Shown in pieces: positions 14,559-24,222 of a DNA stretch of 56,035 nt (within the stretch, counting starts at the first letter, position 1; each line of letters opens with the position of its first letter). The stretch is from assembly GCA_016212475.1 (NCBI GenBank), contig JACRGC010000016.1:73824-129858 (forward strand), given 5' to 3'. The notes below the pieces were generated by a model. The model was given only the letters and a program-made list of their open reading frames with translations, ran no database searches and had not been told where the DNA came from. Position numbers and translations under genes: made by a program. This DNA is from Microcaldota archaeon (lineage in GTDB: Archaea > Micrarchaeota > Micrarchaeia > Norongarragalinales > SBBD01).

Positions 14559-14701
14559 TGTTAAAAAAACACGAAAAGAGCCTGCTTTTACTCGAATATA
14601 GGATTAAGCGATTGGAGCAATTTGCAAATAACATTAAGCACTTAGGCATTGCGATAATTGGAGGCTCGGCAAGTGTTGGGCTAATCAAACTTTTTGATTG
14701 A
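14558..14701 (+). CDS. Small protein with amphipathic helix and hydrophobic tail, 47 aa
   Basis: The ATG at 14558 overlaps the preceding TGA. The product has a charged first half (KKHEKSLLLLEYRIKRLEQFANN), probably a coiled or amphipathic helix. A hydrophobic C-terminal segment (HLGIAIIGGSASVGLIKLF) follows that could insert in the membrane. No family is recognised. It ends inside the 3' end of the convergent thiolase gene, overlapping it by 21 bases. It is likely to work with the 53-residue membrane protein. Confidence 0.5.
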   Translation: MLKKHEKSLLLLEYRIKRLEQFANNIKHLGIAIIGGSASVGLIKLFD

Positions 14702-15853
14702 TTTTTTTTGCTTACCCCCAATAGCCCTGTTTTGTCCCTCAGTTTCCATTTTCTTCCTTCCAATTTCAATAACAAAACTGCAAGCCTTGCAAAGTTGCGT
14801 CGAAGAGTTTTGTCCGCAATTTTTGCATTTGGTTATTGTTGAAGTGGGTTTTCCAGTTGTTTGCAAATCCGCATCTTTTTGTTTAGCTATTGAAAAGCTC
14901 CCTGCATTCACAATCATTTCCGCAATTTTTTGGCTATTTTCCAATTCCTGCTTATTTCCGTTTTTTCCATTGTTTCCCTTCTTTTTTCCGTTGTTTGGAA
15001 ACATCTTATCAAACTCAACTGCCTTTTGAAGTTCCCCCCTCATTGAAAGGTACGCCCTAAGCAAATTGAACTTGACTCCAGGGAATTTCTGTTCCAAATT
15101 GTTCAGGAAATTCTTGATCTCCCCCCTAAAGCTCTCGTTTGAATATGGGCATTCGCCTCGAAAATACGGCAATCTCTTAAGTTCGCAGTAAAGCGCAACT
15201 TCCTTTTCAGGGTTGTAAATCAAAGGCTTGATCCTTGGCACAAACCCTTCAACTTCATCATTGATTACATCGAATCTTTTCAATCTCTCCGGCTCATTAT
15301 GGAACATGTTCATAAGGAAGGTTTGCGCAATATCGTCCAAATTATGCCCAATTGCTAGTGTATCCGCCTTCATTTCAAGTGCCGCCTTATTCAGAAGGGT
15401 TTTTCGAAACACGCCGCAATATGTGCAGCTCCTTTCAAATCCGGCTTTCGGATTTGCCTTCTTCAAATCCATGATTTCATCCATCGTAAGCTTAAAGCCA
15501 TCCCGGTAGGAAAACACCTTGAGTTCCAACCCAAGCTTTTCGCAAAGTGCCTGCGCCTTTTTGATTGCCTCGTTCCTATAGCCTAAAATCCCCTCATCAA
15601 TTAGAATTGGTTGAAGCGTTGTTCCATGCACCTTTTCAACAATTTTGTGAAGAATATATAACATGGCAGCAGAATCCTTCCCGCCTGAAATCCCAACTGC
15701 AATTTTTTGGTTCAATTCAATGAGTTTAAACTCCTTGTTTGCATTTTTCACGCGGTTTTCAAATTGGTCGCAAAAGCAATTCCCGCAAAGATCCGTCTTG
15801 TTGTAATGCAGCTTGACTACGGCTTCCTTTGAGCATTTATTGCATTTGACCAT
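14681..15853 (-). CDS. TtuA/Ncs6-type tRNA 2-thiolation protein
   Basis: A PP-loop ATPase of 390 residues that activates tRNA uridine for sulfur insertion. An N-terminal zinc finger (CNKC ... CGNC) precedes the PP-loop KIAVGISGGKDSAAM. CTYCGVFRK and the later RGECPYSNESFR supply the C-x2-C plus Cys set that holds an Fe-S cluster in TtuA. DTLAIGHNLDDIAQTFLMN is the conserved Asp motif. The C-terminal zinc finger is CKNC ... CKAC, after a Lys/Asn-rich low-complexity linker (residues 295-315) that is longer than usual. Whether it modifies U34 (Ncs6) or U54 (TtuA) is not decidable from sequence alone. Confidence 0.88.
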   Translation of the reverse strand: MVKCNKCSKEAVVKLHYNKTDLCGNCFCDQFENRVKNANKEFKLIELNQKIAVGISGGKDSAAMLYILHKIVEKVHGTTLQPILIDEGILGYRNEAIKKAQALCEKLGLELKVFSYRDGFKLTMDEIMDLKKANPKAGFERSCTYCGVFRKTLLNKAALEMKADTLAIGHNLDDIAQTFLMNMFHNEPERLKRFDVINDEVEGFVPRIKPLIYNPEKEVALYCELKRLPYFRGECPYSNESFRGEIKNFLNNLEQKFPGVKFNLLRAYLSMRGELQKAVEFDKMFPNNGKKKGNNGKNGNKQELENSQKIAEMIVNAGSFSIAKQKDADLQTTGKPTSTITKCKNCGQNSSTQLCKACSFVIEIGRKKMETEGQNRAIGGKQKKSIKKFD

Positions 15854-16051
15854 AAGTTATTCAACAGTTTGAATTAGTGATCTATTATTTGCTATTTTTC
15901 CCAATTGACTTTCCTTATTTCCCGGAGTTTTCCCTATATGTTTTCCCCTAAAATTCCCTTTCCAATTATCCATTAGAATAAATATAAGGCTATACTTTGG
16001 GTTGAATTGAATCTTTGTCAATAGGACCATATCCTATTCTTTCAGAACAAA

Positions 16052-17092
16052 TCAAACTTTCCTATATCCCCATCCGTACTGCTTGCAATCCTTGCCGTTT
16101 TGCTCAAATGTTACATTAAAGCTTGATTGCGCGCCATCAAAGAAGTTTACATTTGCTTTCAAATCAAGCCTCTCCTTCCCATCTTCCTTGACAAAAACTT
16201 CAGCTCCCTTTCCAATCCTATCATCAACGGTTTTTGCGCTAACTTTGCAAATCCCCTCCAAAATGCATCCATCCCTAGAATATGAAATTTCCCCCGAGCA
16301 ATTTACATCCGAAGTTGGCTTTAGGAATACCAAATAAACCAAAAGCAAAATCAAGGCCCCAAGAATCAGCCATTTTTGCTGGAATCCTCCAATCCCTCCT
16401 CCGCCAGAAGTGTTTCCATGCCCCGAAGCGTCCCCCCCTCCTCCGTGCGCATCGCCATGTCCTCCAGAACTTCCTGCTCCGGAAACCGCTCCAATTGCCT
16501 TTCCAGTCAGTTCCACCCATCCCTGCGGGGTTTTTAATTTTCCAATTGTTTCCGAAGTTGCCTCATCCCAGGTTTTTTTGCGCTCAGGAGCAGCTTCAAG
16601 CCCAAGGGGCGCGCCCATGAGCGCATCCACATCAATTTTCATGGACTCGTGCCCAACTTCTAGCCAAATCCTGAAAAATGGCATGTAATATTTTGTAAAG
16701 GCAGAAACACTTACCATTTCCGATTTCAATCCGGTTTGGGCAGCTATCTTATCCCTTGCCGCCTGTTTTGCTTCCTGCATGGAAATAGACGTATCCTCAA
16801 CTTCCCCTCCTTCCTCAATATTCTTTTGCTTTTGCAAGGGCCGCTCCAATACCATCGGAACAAAATCCGAAATCTCGCCCGTGTATGCATTTAGCGCAGC
16901 TTTTCCGGCAACCGGCGGCGATCCGCCTTCGGATTTTACATCGAACGAAAACAAATAGTATGGCGCGTAAATCAGCCGGATCTCTTCAACCTCGAATTTC
17001 TTCCAGCCCTTGTGGTTAAGCTCTTTTTGCACAGAACCAAGTGCGGATTCCGGCGTCAAAACCAGCTTAAATGTGGGCGCATCCAAAACCAT
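16052..17092 (-). CDS. Membrane protein with Gly/His-rich linker, unknown
   Basis: A 346-residue protein with no signal peptide at the start. Residues 1-170 are two alpha/beta modules (FKLVLTPESALGSVQKEL, then a similar block with AKQAARDKIAAQTG) that look duplicated, each with an aromatic strand such as LIYAPYYLFSFDV and YMPFFRIWLEV. Residues 212-240 are nearly all Gly, His, Ser and Asp, a flexible and perhaps metal-binding linker. One membrane helix follows (WLILGALILLLVYLVFL), then a 90-residue outer domain with four Cys, probably disulfide-bonded. The topology suggests a sensor or anchor with its larger part inside the cell. The family is not recognised. Confidence 0.7.
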   Translation of the reverse strand: MVLDAPTFKLVLTPESALGSVQKELNHKGWKKFEVEEIRLIYAPYYLFSFDVKSEGGSPPVAGKAALNAYTGEISDFVPMVLERPLQKQKNIEEGGEVEDTSISMQEAKQAARDKIAAQTGLKSEMVSVSAFTKYYMPFFRIWLEVGHESMKIDVDALMGAPLGLEAAPERKKTWDEATSETIGKLKTPQGWVELTGKAIGAVSGAGSSGGHGDAHGGGGDASGHGNTSGGGGIGGFQQKWLILGALILLLVYLVFLKPTSDVNCSGEISYSRDGCILEGICKVSAKTVDDRIGKGAEVFVKEDGKERLDLKANVNFFDGAQSSFNVTFEQNGKDCKQYGWGYRKV

Positions 17093-17270
17093 ACAATCAA
17101 CTTATACACCATCTTTTTTGCGATTTAAATCCTTTTGCATCAATTAAGGGAATCGCAGCGATTGGATTTGGAAATTGTATCTGTCGAATATCCTCCTATT
17201 TGCCATGCCAAAATAAAATTGCCATGCCTCAATAAATCAAGTTTAATAATCCGCCCTTCGAATATTTTCC

Positions 17271-18572
17271 ATGGCGAAAGGAAAATCAAAGCGAGGAATT
17301 GCTAATAAAAAAGCGGGGAAGAAAAATCAAATCGCATCCAATCCGTTAAATCCTTCAGTTTCAAACCAAAATCACGATGCAAAACTCTCCAGATCATTAA
17401 ACCTATTCGATGCCACATCAATTGAAATCGGAGCCGTGATTGGAGCTGGAATATTTGTCGTAATTGGGGTTTTGGCAGGAGTTGCTGGCTCGGGTTTGGT
17501 GTATTCGCTAATAATTGCAGGGATCATTTCCTACATTACGGGATTAAGCTACATGGAACTTAGCCGCAGGATACCAAAAGAAGGAGGGGAATACGAATAT
17601 GCCTACAAGGTGATTTCCCACAAAGCAGGTTTTCTTGATGGGATTTTATGGAGCGGATCTGCAATTATCAGCGGAGCAGCTGTAAGCCTTGGGTTTGCAT
17701 CCTATTTTGTTTACCTATTCCCCCTATTCAATGATAAAATTATCGCCTTCTCGCTCATAATCTTCCTTATGTTCCTAAACCTTTCGGGCCTTCGAAAATC
17801 CAGCTACGTCAACAATGCCCTAGTCATCGCAAAAGTTTTCGTACTCTTATTTTTCATCCTCCTAGGCTTTGGATACATGAAGCCGGTAAACTTTTCCTAT
17901 TTCCTTGAATTTGGCTGGGATGGCGTGCTTGAAGGTGCCGCCCTTATTTTCTTTGCATACGCAGGCTTTGGAAGAAGCGCAACAATTGCCGAAGAGATAA
18001 ATGAACCCAAAAAAACAATTCCTCAGGCGATATTTTGGGGCCTTTCAATTATTACATTAATTTACGTTTTAACCGGAATAACCGCTCTTGGCCTTCTTGG
18101 TTCAGCTTCACTTGCCAATTCCAGCGCCCCAATTGCGGATGCAATAAAAGTAACCGGCAATGAATTTGCTTTAATCATCATAACCCTTGGGGCTCTTGCG
18201 GCAACCTCTTCTGTTTTGCTAACCGAACTTCTTGGAATATCTCGGGTCCTTTTTTCCATGGGAAGGAACAAGCAAATGCCTGACTGGTTTTCCATTATTC
18301 ATCCAAAGTTCCAAACACCCTACAATGCAATTTTGTTTTCCGGAATAGCAATGTCTGTTGTGGTATTTTTCACAAGCTTTAAGCACCTAATTGCGCTTAG
18401 CAGCTTTGGCCTTCTTGGCTACTACGCAATAACCAACCTTTCAGCCCTGCTTCTTCACCGCGAGCACGAATCCCATGTGAATTTGCTAAACCAGGCAAGG
18501 GCGTTAATAGGGCTTCTTTCTTGCATTGGGCTGATGCTGTATTTGCTTGGAAATTTGCTTAAATTTGGCTGA
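17271..18572 (+). CDS. APC-family amino-acid permease
   Basis: A secondary transporter of 433 residues with a 35-residue basic, Lys/Asn-rich N-terminal tail and about 12 membrane helices. Helix 1 contains IEIGAVIGAGIFVVIG, the glycine-rich substrate-binding break of APC transporters, followed by SYITGLSYMELSRRIPKEGGEYEY in helix 2-3. FFAYAGFGRSATIAEEINEPKKTIPQAI in the middle is the other signature. The substrate (cationic or other amino acids) cannot be read. It is alone on its strand between the minus-strand membrane protein and smc. The TATA-like sequence TTTAATAATC lies at 17241-17250. Confidence 0.9.
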   Translation: MAKGKSKRGIANKKAGKKNQIASNPLNPSVSNQNHDAKLSRSLNLFDATSIEIGAVIGAGIFVVIGVLAGVAGSGLVYSLIIAGIISYITGLSYMELSRRIPKEGGEYEYAYKVISHKAGFLDGILWSGSAIISGAAVSLGFASYFVYLFPLFNDKIIAFSLIIFLMFLNLSGLRKSSYVNNALVIAKVFVLLFFILLGFGYMKPVNFSYFLEFGWDGVLEGAALIFFAYAGFGRSATIAEEINEPKKTIPQAIFWGLSIITLIYVLTGITALGLLGSASLANSSAPIADAIKVTGNEFALIIITLGALAATSSVLLTELLGISRVLFSMGRNKQMPDWFSIIHPKFQTPYNAILFSGIAMSVVVFFTSFKHLIALSSFGLLGYYAITNLSALLLHREHESHVNLLNQARALIGLLSCIGLMLYLLGNLLKFG

Positions 18573-18603
18573 AAAAACTATTTTGCGAGGGCAACTCGCC
18601 CGA

Positions 18604-18613
18604 TTTATAAATA
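18604..18613 (+). promoter_or_regulatory. TATA box for smc
   Basis: TTTATAAATA lies 44-53 bases before the smc start, predicting a transcript start near 18635 and a short leader. No clear Shine-Dalgarno precedes the ATG (only GTGAGAACCG). Confidence 0.6.
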
Positions 18614-18656
18614 TTCCCACTCTACAATATTCCATCCGCGCACCATGTGAGAACCG

Positions 18657-21600
18657 ATGTTTGTTGAGACAGTAGAACTTAGGAATTTCAAATCCTTCAG
18701 GGATGCCAAAATCCACCTAGTCAATGGCTTTAATGGAATCATCGGGCCAAATGGCTCTGGAAAAAGCAATATTGTTGATGCTATTTTATTTGCTCTTGGG
18801 GAGAGCCGAATCCGCGCCCTTCGCGCCAAAAAAACTCCGGATCTGATCCATTCCCATTCAAAAATGGCCGAAGTCGACCTTACGCTTTCGGACGGGAAGG
18901 GGCAAAAGGTAAACATCAGCAGGGCGATTAGAAGCGATGGCAAACTTCGCTACCGCATGAATGGCAGGCCGGTCCACAAATACGTAATTGAGGATTTTTT
19001 GCGTGCAAATGGGATTTCTACTTATAACATCATTCAGCAAGGCCAAGTGCAGCAAATTGTTGAAATGAATTCAAAGGATAGAAGAACACTGGTTGACAAT
19101 ATTGCAAATGTCCTTGAATATGAGGAAAAGAAAAAGGAGGCAATATCCGAACTTGACAAGGTGCAGGCAAGGCTAAGTGAGGCGTCCGTAATAATGGGCG
19201 AGCGCGAAGGGATTTTGGAAAAACTCGCAAAGGACAAAGCAGAAGCCGAGCGATTCTTGTTTTTGCAAAAAGAGCTGGATCAACTTCGTGCAACGCTTCT
19301 ATCAATAGATTTGAAGGCAGTTGAAATCGAATTTGAAAATTCCATCAATTCGATGGTAGATTTGAATTCGAAGAGCGACCAGATTTCCCGCGAGATTTCA
19401 AAACTTTCGGATGAAATAAACGCCTTCCAGGCTAAAAAGGATGAAATCCACCGCAAGATTTCCGAAAGATCCGAAGGCAAGCAGATGGTCCTTGAAAAGG
19501 AAATTGAATCCCTTCGAACGGAAATTGAGCACTCTAAGGCGGTTGCCGAGGAAAAAAAGCAGCTCCTTAGGAAGAACGAGGAAAAAATCGCAGGCATGCA
19601 GCTTGAAAAAATGCGCGCGCATGATGAGGTTGCGGGCGGCAAAAAAAAAGTTGAAGAGCTTGCAATGGAAATCAAATCCCTAAAAGAAATCATGGATTTG
19701 GAGCAAAAAAAGCTTGACGCTGTTGTTTCCGAAAGCTCAAAATTCTCATCCGATTTTTTCAAATCCAAAAAGAGCTTTGATGACATCTCCCAGGAAATGC
19801 TTAATATCAAAGAGCAACTGAATGCCTTCCAGGCGGAAACGGGCAAATTGCAGGAAGTCCAAAAACTCAAGGAAAACGAATTGAAAAGGTTGAAAACCGG
19901 CCAGAAGGAGGATTATTCCGATAAAAGAAATGTTGCGCAGGAATCCAAAAAGAAGCTGCAGCACGAACTGAATGAAATCAATAGGCAATTGGACGCCCTC
20001 TTCAACGAGGAAAAAGAGCTAAACAAGAGGATTTCCGAATCCGAAAAAGAACTGCTTACTGCAAAAATCAAATCCACCGAAATTACAACCAGGCTTTCGA
20101 CCTCAAGGGAAGCTGAAGTTTCACGCGGAGTACAATTTGTTTTGGAGCAAAAAAAAGAGGAGAAGGGAATCCATGGGACAGTCGAATCGCTTTGCTCTTA
20201 CGATCCAAAATATGCAGTTCCTGTGCAGGTTGCAATTGGCGGGAGGCTGAATTACATTGTTGTTGATAATGTTAGAATTGCTGAAAAAATGATAGATCAG
20301 CTAAAGCAAAAAAAGCTCGGAAGGGTTTCGTTCATACCCCTAGACAAGATAAAAAGCTATGAGTTGAACCGTGATGACCTTGCCTTGAAGAAGGAGAAAG
20401 GGGCAATTGGCTTCATGATTGAACTGATTGAATTTGACAAGAAATTCAAAAAGGCATTTGAATACGCCCTTACAAACACGCTTCTTATGCAGCAGATAAA
20501 GGATGCGGAAAGCCTTATTGGAAAAGCAAGATTAGTGACAATGGATGGATCGCTAATCGAGCAGGGCGGGCTTGTCACGGGCGGAAGCTTCCAAGAGCGC
20601 ATCAACCTTACGAAAATGAAAGAGCAGCTTGATGCATTCGACAAAAAATTGAACGAAATGAAATCCCTTAAGGAATCCGCCCTATCCGATCTTTTTGATG
20701 TCCAGGAAAAAATGGCCGGCGAAAGGAAGAAGAAATCCGAATTCGAAGTGAAAGTTAGGGCGTGGGAGCTTGAAATCCAAAACTATGACAAATTGGAAAA
20801 CGATTATTTGGAAAAAAGCAAGGACCTTCGGGATGCCGTTAAAACACTCCAAAATGAAATTGACGATGCCCAAAAACAAATTGAAAAATTTGATGAAGAT
20901 AAGAATGCGATGGTTCGAAAGCTCTCTGAGCTTAACATACAGTCCCTTGAGCTGAAATCCAAAATCGATGTTGAAAAGGAGAAGAACTTTGGGATTTCCC
21001 TAAAGGAAAAGGAAAAGCGTCTTGCCGATTTGAAATTCCAATACTCCGATTATGAGAACCGCATGAATTCTATGCAAACCCAGCATTCCGCATATGAGCG
21101 CGAATTCAAGACGCTTGATAAAATTGAAATGGATCTCAAAACCGAAATGGCGGATGCGCAAAAGGAAATCAAGAACTCGGATGAACTCATGAAGCGAAAT
21201 TCGAAAATCATGTCCGAGAAAAATACCGAGCTCAAATCAATTTCAGCTGCAATGAACGATTTGATTACTGAAAGGGAAAAGCTTGATGCGCAAATCTACA
21301 AAATCGCAACACAAAAAGGCAAATTCGAATTCGAGCGCGACAAGATACTTGCAGAAAAGCAAAAGAAGGAAGTCACACGGGCGGTTTCCGAAACCAACCT
21401 GACAAATTTGAAAACCGAATTTGCAAAATACGAGAAATTGGAGCTATTGAAAATAACCGATAAGGCGGAATTGGTTTTCAAGAGCAAAAAAGCAGAAGAA
21501 GAACTTGCAGAAATTGGCAACATCAACCTCAAGGCAATTGAAGAATATGACTACCGCATCAAGGATTTTGACGAGCAAAAACTCAAGGTTGGCCAACTTG

Positions 21601-22130
21601 GCAACGAGCGCCAGGCAATTTTGGATATGATATCTGCAATTGAAGGAAAGAAGATTTCAACCTTCATGTCCGCTTACCATGCCGTGAATCAGAACTTCAT
21701 GACGCTTTTCACGCAAATATTCAAAGGCAAAGGCACATTATTTTTGGAAAATGAGGCAAATCCATTTGAAGGGGGCCTAACCATCAAGGCGCAGATTGAA
21801 AACAAGGAAGTCAAATACCTAGAACTTATGTCCGGAGGCGAAAAATCGCTTATTGCGATTCTATTCTTGTTTGCAATCCAATCCTACAACCCTTCTTCGC
21901 TCTACACTCTTGATGAAGCGGATGCAGCTCTTGATCAGGAAAATTCCAGAAAACTTGCCCTCTTAATAAAAGAGCTCTCAAAAGCTTCGCAAATCGTATG
22001 CGTAACTCACAACCAGATGACCTACAAGACAGCCGATTGCCTAATAGGGGTTAGCATGGTTAAAGGGGCGTCCCAGCTGGTGGAAGTGGATTTTGCGGAA
22101 AAGCAAGTTGCGATGCAGGTAAAAGCCTGA
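18657..22130 (+). CDS. smc: Chromosome segregation protein SMC
   Basis: A full-length 1157-residue SMC ATPase that organises and segregates chromosomes. The Walker A loop GPNGSGKSNIVDAIL is near residue 32. Long coiled coils occupy about 165-480 and 660-1000. The hinge lies at about 500-650 (GIHGTVESLCSYDPKYAVPV, RVSFIPLDKI, GGLVTGGSF). The ABC signature LMSGGEKSLIAI is near residue 1057 and Walker B YTLDEADAALDQ near 1085. The C-terminal arm uses VCVTHNQMT. Kleisin and ScpB partners are not in this window. The gene stands alone with its own promoter and ends 30 bases from a convergent hydrolase. Confidence 0.97.
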   Translation: MFVETVELRNFKSFRDAKIHLVNGFNGIIGPNGSGKSNIVDAILFALGESRIRALRAKKTPDLIHSHSKMAEVDLTLSDGKGQKVNISRAIRSDGKLRYRMNGRPVHKYVIEDFLRANGISTYNIIQQGQVQQIVEMNSKDRRTLVDNIANVLEYEEKKKEAISELDKVQARLSEASVIMGEREGILEKLAKDKAEAERFLFLQKELDQLRATLLSIDLKAVEIEFENSINSMVDLNSKSDQISREISKLSDEINAFQAKKDEIHRKISERSEGKQMVLEKEIESLRTEIEHSKAVAEEKKQLLRKNEEKIAGMQLEKMRAHDEVAGGKKKVEELAMEIKSLKEIMDLEQKKLDAVVSESSKFSSDFFKSKKSFDDISQEMLNIKEQLNAFQAETGKLQEVQKLKENELKRLKTGQKEDYSDKRNVAQESKKKLQHELNEINRQLDALFNEEKELNKRISESEKELLTAKIKSTEITTRLSTSREAEVSRGVQFVLEQKKEEKGIHGTVESLCSYDPKYAVPVQVAIGGRLNYIVVDNVRIAEKMIDQLKQKKLGRVSFIPLDKIKSYELNRDDLALKKEKGAIGFMIELIEFDKKFKKAFEYALTNTLLMQQIKDAESLIGKARLVTMDGSLIEQGGLVTGGSFQERINLTKMKEQLDAFDKKLNEMKSLKESALSDLFDVQEKMAGERKKKSEFEVKVRAWELEIQNYDKLENDYLEKSKDLRDAVKTLQNEIDDAQKQIEKFDEDKNAMVRKLSELNIQSLELKSKIDVEKEKNFGISLKEKEKRLADLKFQYSDYENRMNSMQTQHSAYEREFKTLDKIEMDLKTEMADAQKEIKNSDELMKRNSKIMSEKNTELKSISAAMNDLITEREKLDAQIYKIATQKGKFEFERDKILAEKQKKEVTRAVSETNLTNLKTEFAKYEKLELLKITDKAELVFKSKKAEEELAEIGNINLKAIEEYDYRIKDFDEQKLKVGQLGNERQAILDMISAIEGKKISTFMSAYHAVNQNFMTLFTQIFKGKGTLFLENEANPFEGGLTIKAQIENKEVKYLELMSGGEKSLIAILFLFAIQSYNPSSLYTLDEADAALDQENSRKLALLIKELSKASQIVCVTHNQMTYKTADCLIGVSMVKGASQLVEVDFAEKQVAMQVKA

Positions 22131-22159
22131 GTAAAAACCGTGCAAGGCGAAAGTATTTT

Positions 22160-23392
22160 CTAATTGGATTTCTTCCTAGTTCTGCCAGGATAGAAAGGCA
22201 CCGCAGTTGCCACGGCAACATGTTCTAGCATTTTGGATCTTAATTCGTGTATTTTCCAATTGTGCAATTTGAATTGGTCGGCTACCAGTTCTGGCGGGTA
22301 AATCTTATCAAATGGATCATACGAATTTTGCCATTCAGATACTTTGTGAGGTAAAATCGACCTTTCTCCATATTTTAGTGCATATTTATACGGATTTGCA
22401 ATATGTTTTTTGAAATCAAGAACCAATGATCTGAAATCCTCTTTTTGTTTATCACTTAAGTCCAAATCTCCTATTATATGGTTTGGCAAATTTACCTGGC
22501 TTTCAGAAATTCCCAAGATGTTAGCTGCCTTCCGATTATATGTGGCAAACTGCTCTCGCCATTTTTTTATTTGCCTATTATATTCGGTTGCGCTTGCAAC
22601 AACTATTATTTTATGCTTTTTTGGGATTCTTTGGGCATTAACCATATTTGTTGTGACAATTAAATCTGCTGGATGCAAAATGTGTGTGACATTCTCCCAA
22701 TCCTCGGTACCAGATCCATCCCTATCTGATCTATTGCTATTAATCATATTTTCCAGTTTGTGTTTGGATTTTATGTAAAAGCCTGCATTAATTGCAGCCC
22801 GTTCAATATCCTCCTTCATATATGGCGAAGAAATTGGCACGGTTGCATTGGGTCTTAGCCCTAGTTCATCAATTGCTGTAGCCGCATTTTTCAAAACAAC
22901 TCCGCCTTGACTATGGGCAACTATGCCAATTCTTGAAGTATCGACCCATTTTATCTTGTGGAGCCTTTCCAGAACTTTAACAAGAAAATCGCTCTTATGA
23001 TCTAATTCGAACATTTCTGGATGTTTAGTTTCGTCTGTGTTTATTCTTACTACGGGGATGCCAAGTTTTTGATACATAACTGCTATGTGCTTGATTAGTT
23101 CTTGATTTGAACTGCTTCCCATTCCATGAATCAAAACCATTACTGGGTATTTTCCGGAGCTTGATTTCCATCTCTCAAGTTTAACTGGCTCTTTTGAATG
23201 CAATTCACCAAGCTCCCTAATGCCCGCTAAATTAGCCTCAAATTTTAATTTTTTTAAACCCTCAAATTTGTTGCCTTTTAAATTTTCGTACGGGAATTCC
23301 TCAATAAATGTTTTGCCTAAAGGCTCACCTGAAGTGATGTTAGTGATTATTTTTTTGAGTTCCCGTTTTTCAAACGGGTATTTCTTTTCCAT
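22160..23392 (-). CDS. Alpha/beta hydrolase
   Basis: A 410-residue serine hydrolase. The strand YPVMVLIHGMGSSSNQE carries the oxyanion-hole HGMG, and GIVAHSQGGVVLKNAA the nucleophile elbow with Ser in A-H-S-Q-G. An Asp/His pair is expected downstream; HPADLIVTTN and PNHIIGD are candidates. There is no signal peptide, so it acts in the cytoplasm. The first 100 residues form a helical and Lys-rich extension beyond the core fold. The substrate (lipid, ester or peptide) is not apparent. Its base composition is somewhat more AT-rich than that of smc. It is convergent with smc and divergent from the PRC-barrel gene. Confidence 0.82.
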   Translation of the reverse strand: MEKKYPFEKRELKKIITNITSGEPLGKTFIEEFPYENLKGNKFEGLKKLKFEANLAGIRELGELHSKEPVKLERWKSSSGKYPVMVLIHGMGSSSNQELIKHIAVMYQKLGIPVVRINTDETKHPEMFELDHKSDFLVKVLERLHKIKWVDTSRIGIVAHSQGGVVLKNAATAIDELGLRPNATVPISSPYMKEDIERAAINAGFYIKSKHKLENMINSNRSDRDGSGTEDWENVTHILHPADLIVTTNMVNAQRIPKKHKIIVVASATEYNRQIKKWREQFATYNRKAANILGISESQVNLPNHIIGDLDLSDKQKEDFRSLVLDFKKHIANPYKYALKYGERSILPHKVSEWQNSYDPFDKIYPPELVADQFKLHNWKIHELRSKMLEHVAVATAVPFYPGRTRKKSN

Positions 23393-23547
23393 AAATAAAT
23401 ATTGGAATCCGAATTTAAATAATGTTGCAATCAGTTTTGCCGTTTATTTCGCCATTTATCTCAATCATTTTCTTCGAGGATACTATTCGAAAGGTATTTA
23501 AACTAAACTTCAGAAATATTCCTGTTTTCAGCTTTTTAGGTGGTAGT

Positions 23548-23805
23548 ATGGTAAAATTTGCAATTGCTAAACAACTTGCCGGTAAACGGGTAATCACAAC
23601 CGATGGCGAAGAGCTTGGGCGTGTTGTTGATTTGTATTTGAGCGAACTGACAGGCAAACTTGAATCCGTTTTGGTCGAGCCAAATCCTGACTCTTCGCTT
23701 GCAGTAAAAGCAAAGCGCGAAGGAGCTGGCCTTATCACAATCCCATACTCCGCAGTTTTGGATGTCAAGGATGTAATGGTAGTTGACCGAAGGAATTTAG
23801 TCTGA
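23548..23805 (+). CDS. PRC-barrel domain protein
   Basis: An 85-residue single-domain protein of the PRC-barrel type, a beta barrel also seen in RimM and photosynthetic reaction-centre H subunits and common as a stand-alone protein in archaea. The pattern AKQLAGKRVITTDGEELGRVVDLYLSE then KLESVLVEP and ITIPYSAVLDVKDVMVVD is typical. The function of stand-alone archaeal forms is unsettled; RNA-processing and cell-division links have been proposed. ATG 23548 is chosen because AGGTGGTAGT, a strong ribosome site, precedes it. The same AGGTGGTAG leader occurs before the 49389 gene. TATA-like GTATTTAAAC lies near 23491-23500. Confidence 0.88.
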   Translation: MVKFAIAKQLAGKRVITTDGEELGRVVDLYLSELTGKLESVLVEPNPDSSLAVKAKREGAGLITIPYSAVLDVKDVMVVDRRNLV

Positions 23806-23865
23806 TTTTATTTTCCTCCTTTTCCTTTATTCCCTTTTTTAAAATCTTCTTCCCTAGTTTAATCC

Positions 23866-24222
23866 ATGAAGCCATTGATGTTTGCCCATTTCATAAACGA
23901 GATGGAAAAAGAACACGGAGTAAAATTTGAAATGATAGGGGAAGGGAATCATAGGACAATGCGGTTGGATTCACAAAAACCGCATAACCCCCATGAAAAA
24001 ATAATGGAAGTTGCAAATTCAATCATCAGCCCCCAAGTGATCAAGGATATTTTTGATGGGCAGAAATTAGAATTCGAAATCCGTAAATTTCCAGTACTTC
24101 CAATTAATGGAAAAAATTATCCGCCAAAAGGAAAGCAATATTTTCAACTAGATATTATGCCTCCGCACAAGGACTTTTTTGATTTGACCGAAAAATACCT
24201 AGCAAAACTTAGGCGGAAATAA
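23866..24222 (+). CDS. Hypothetical protein, 118 aa
   Basis: A small soluble protein (MKPLMFAHFINEMEKEHGVKFEM) with an alpha-beta pattern and no membrane segment. Repeated His and Pro occur in SQKPHNPHEKIMEV and in the end DIMPPHKDFFDLTEKYLAKL. Strands KLEFEIRKFPVLPINGK and KQYFQLDIMPP suggest a small beta sheet. No family is recognised. It is convergent with polB and the two stop codons touch at 24222/24223. A TATA-like TTTTTTAAAA lies at 23833-23842, so it is probably transcribed alone. Confidence 0.6.
   Translation: MKPLMFAHFINEMEKEHGVKFEMIGEGNHRTMRLDSQKPHNPHEKIMEVANSIISPQVIKDIFDGQKLEFEIRKFPVLPINGKNYPPKGKQYFQLDIMPPHKDFFDLTEKYLAKLRRK

Noticed and set aside
19280-19870. 196-codon minus-strand frame inside smc
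   Set aside because: Ser/Phe-rich antisense of the SMC coiled coil, a typical shadow.
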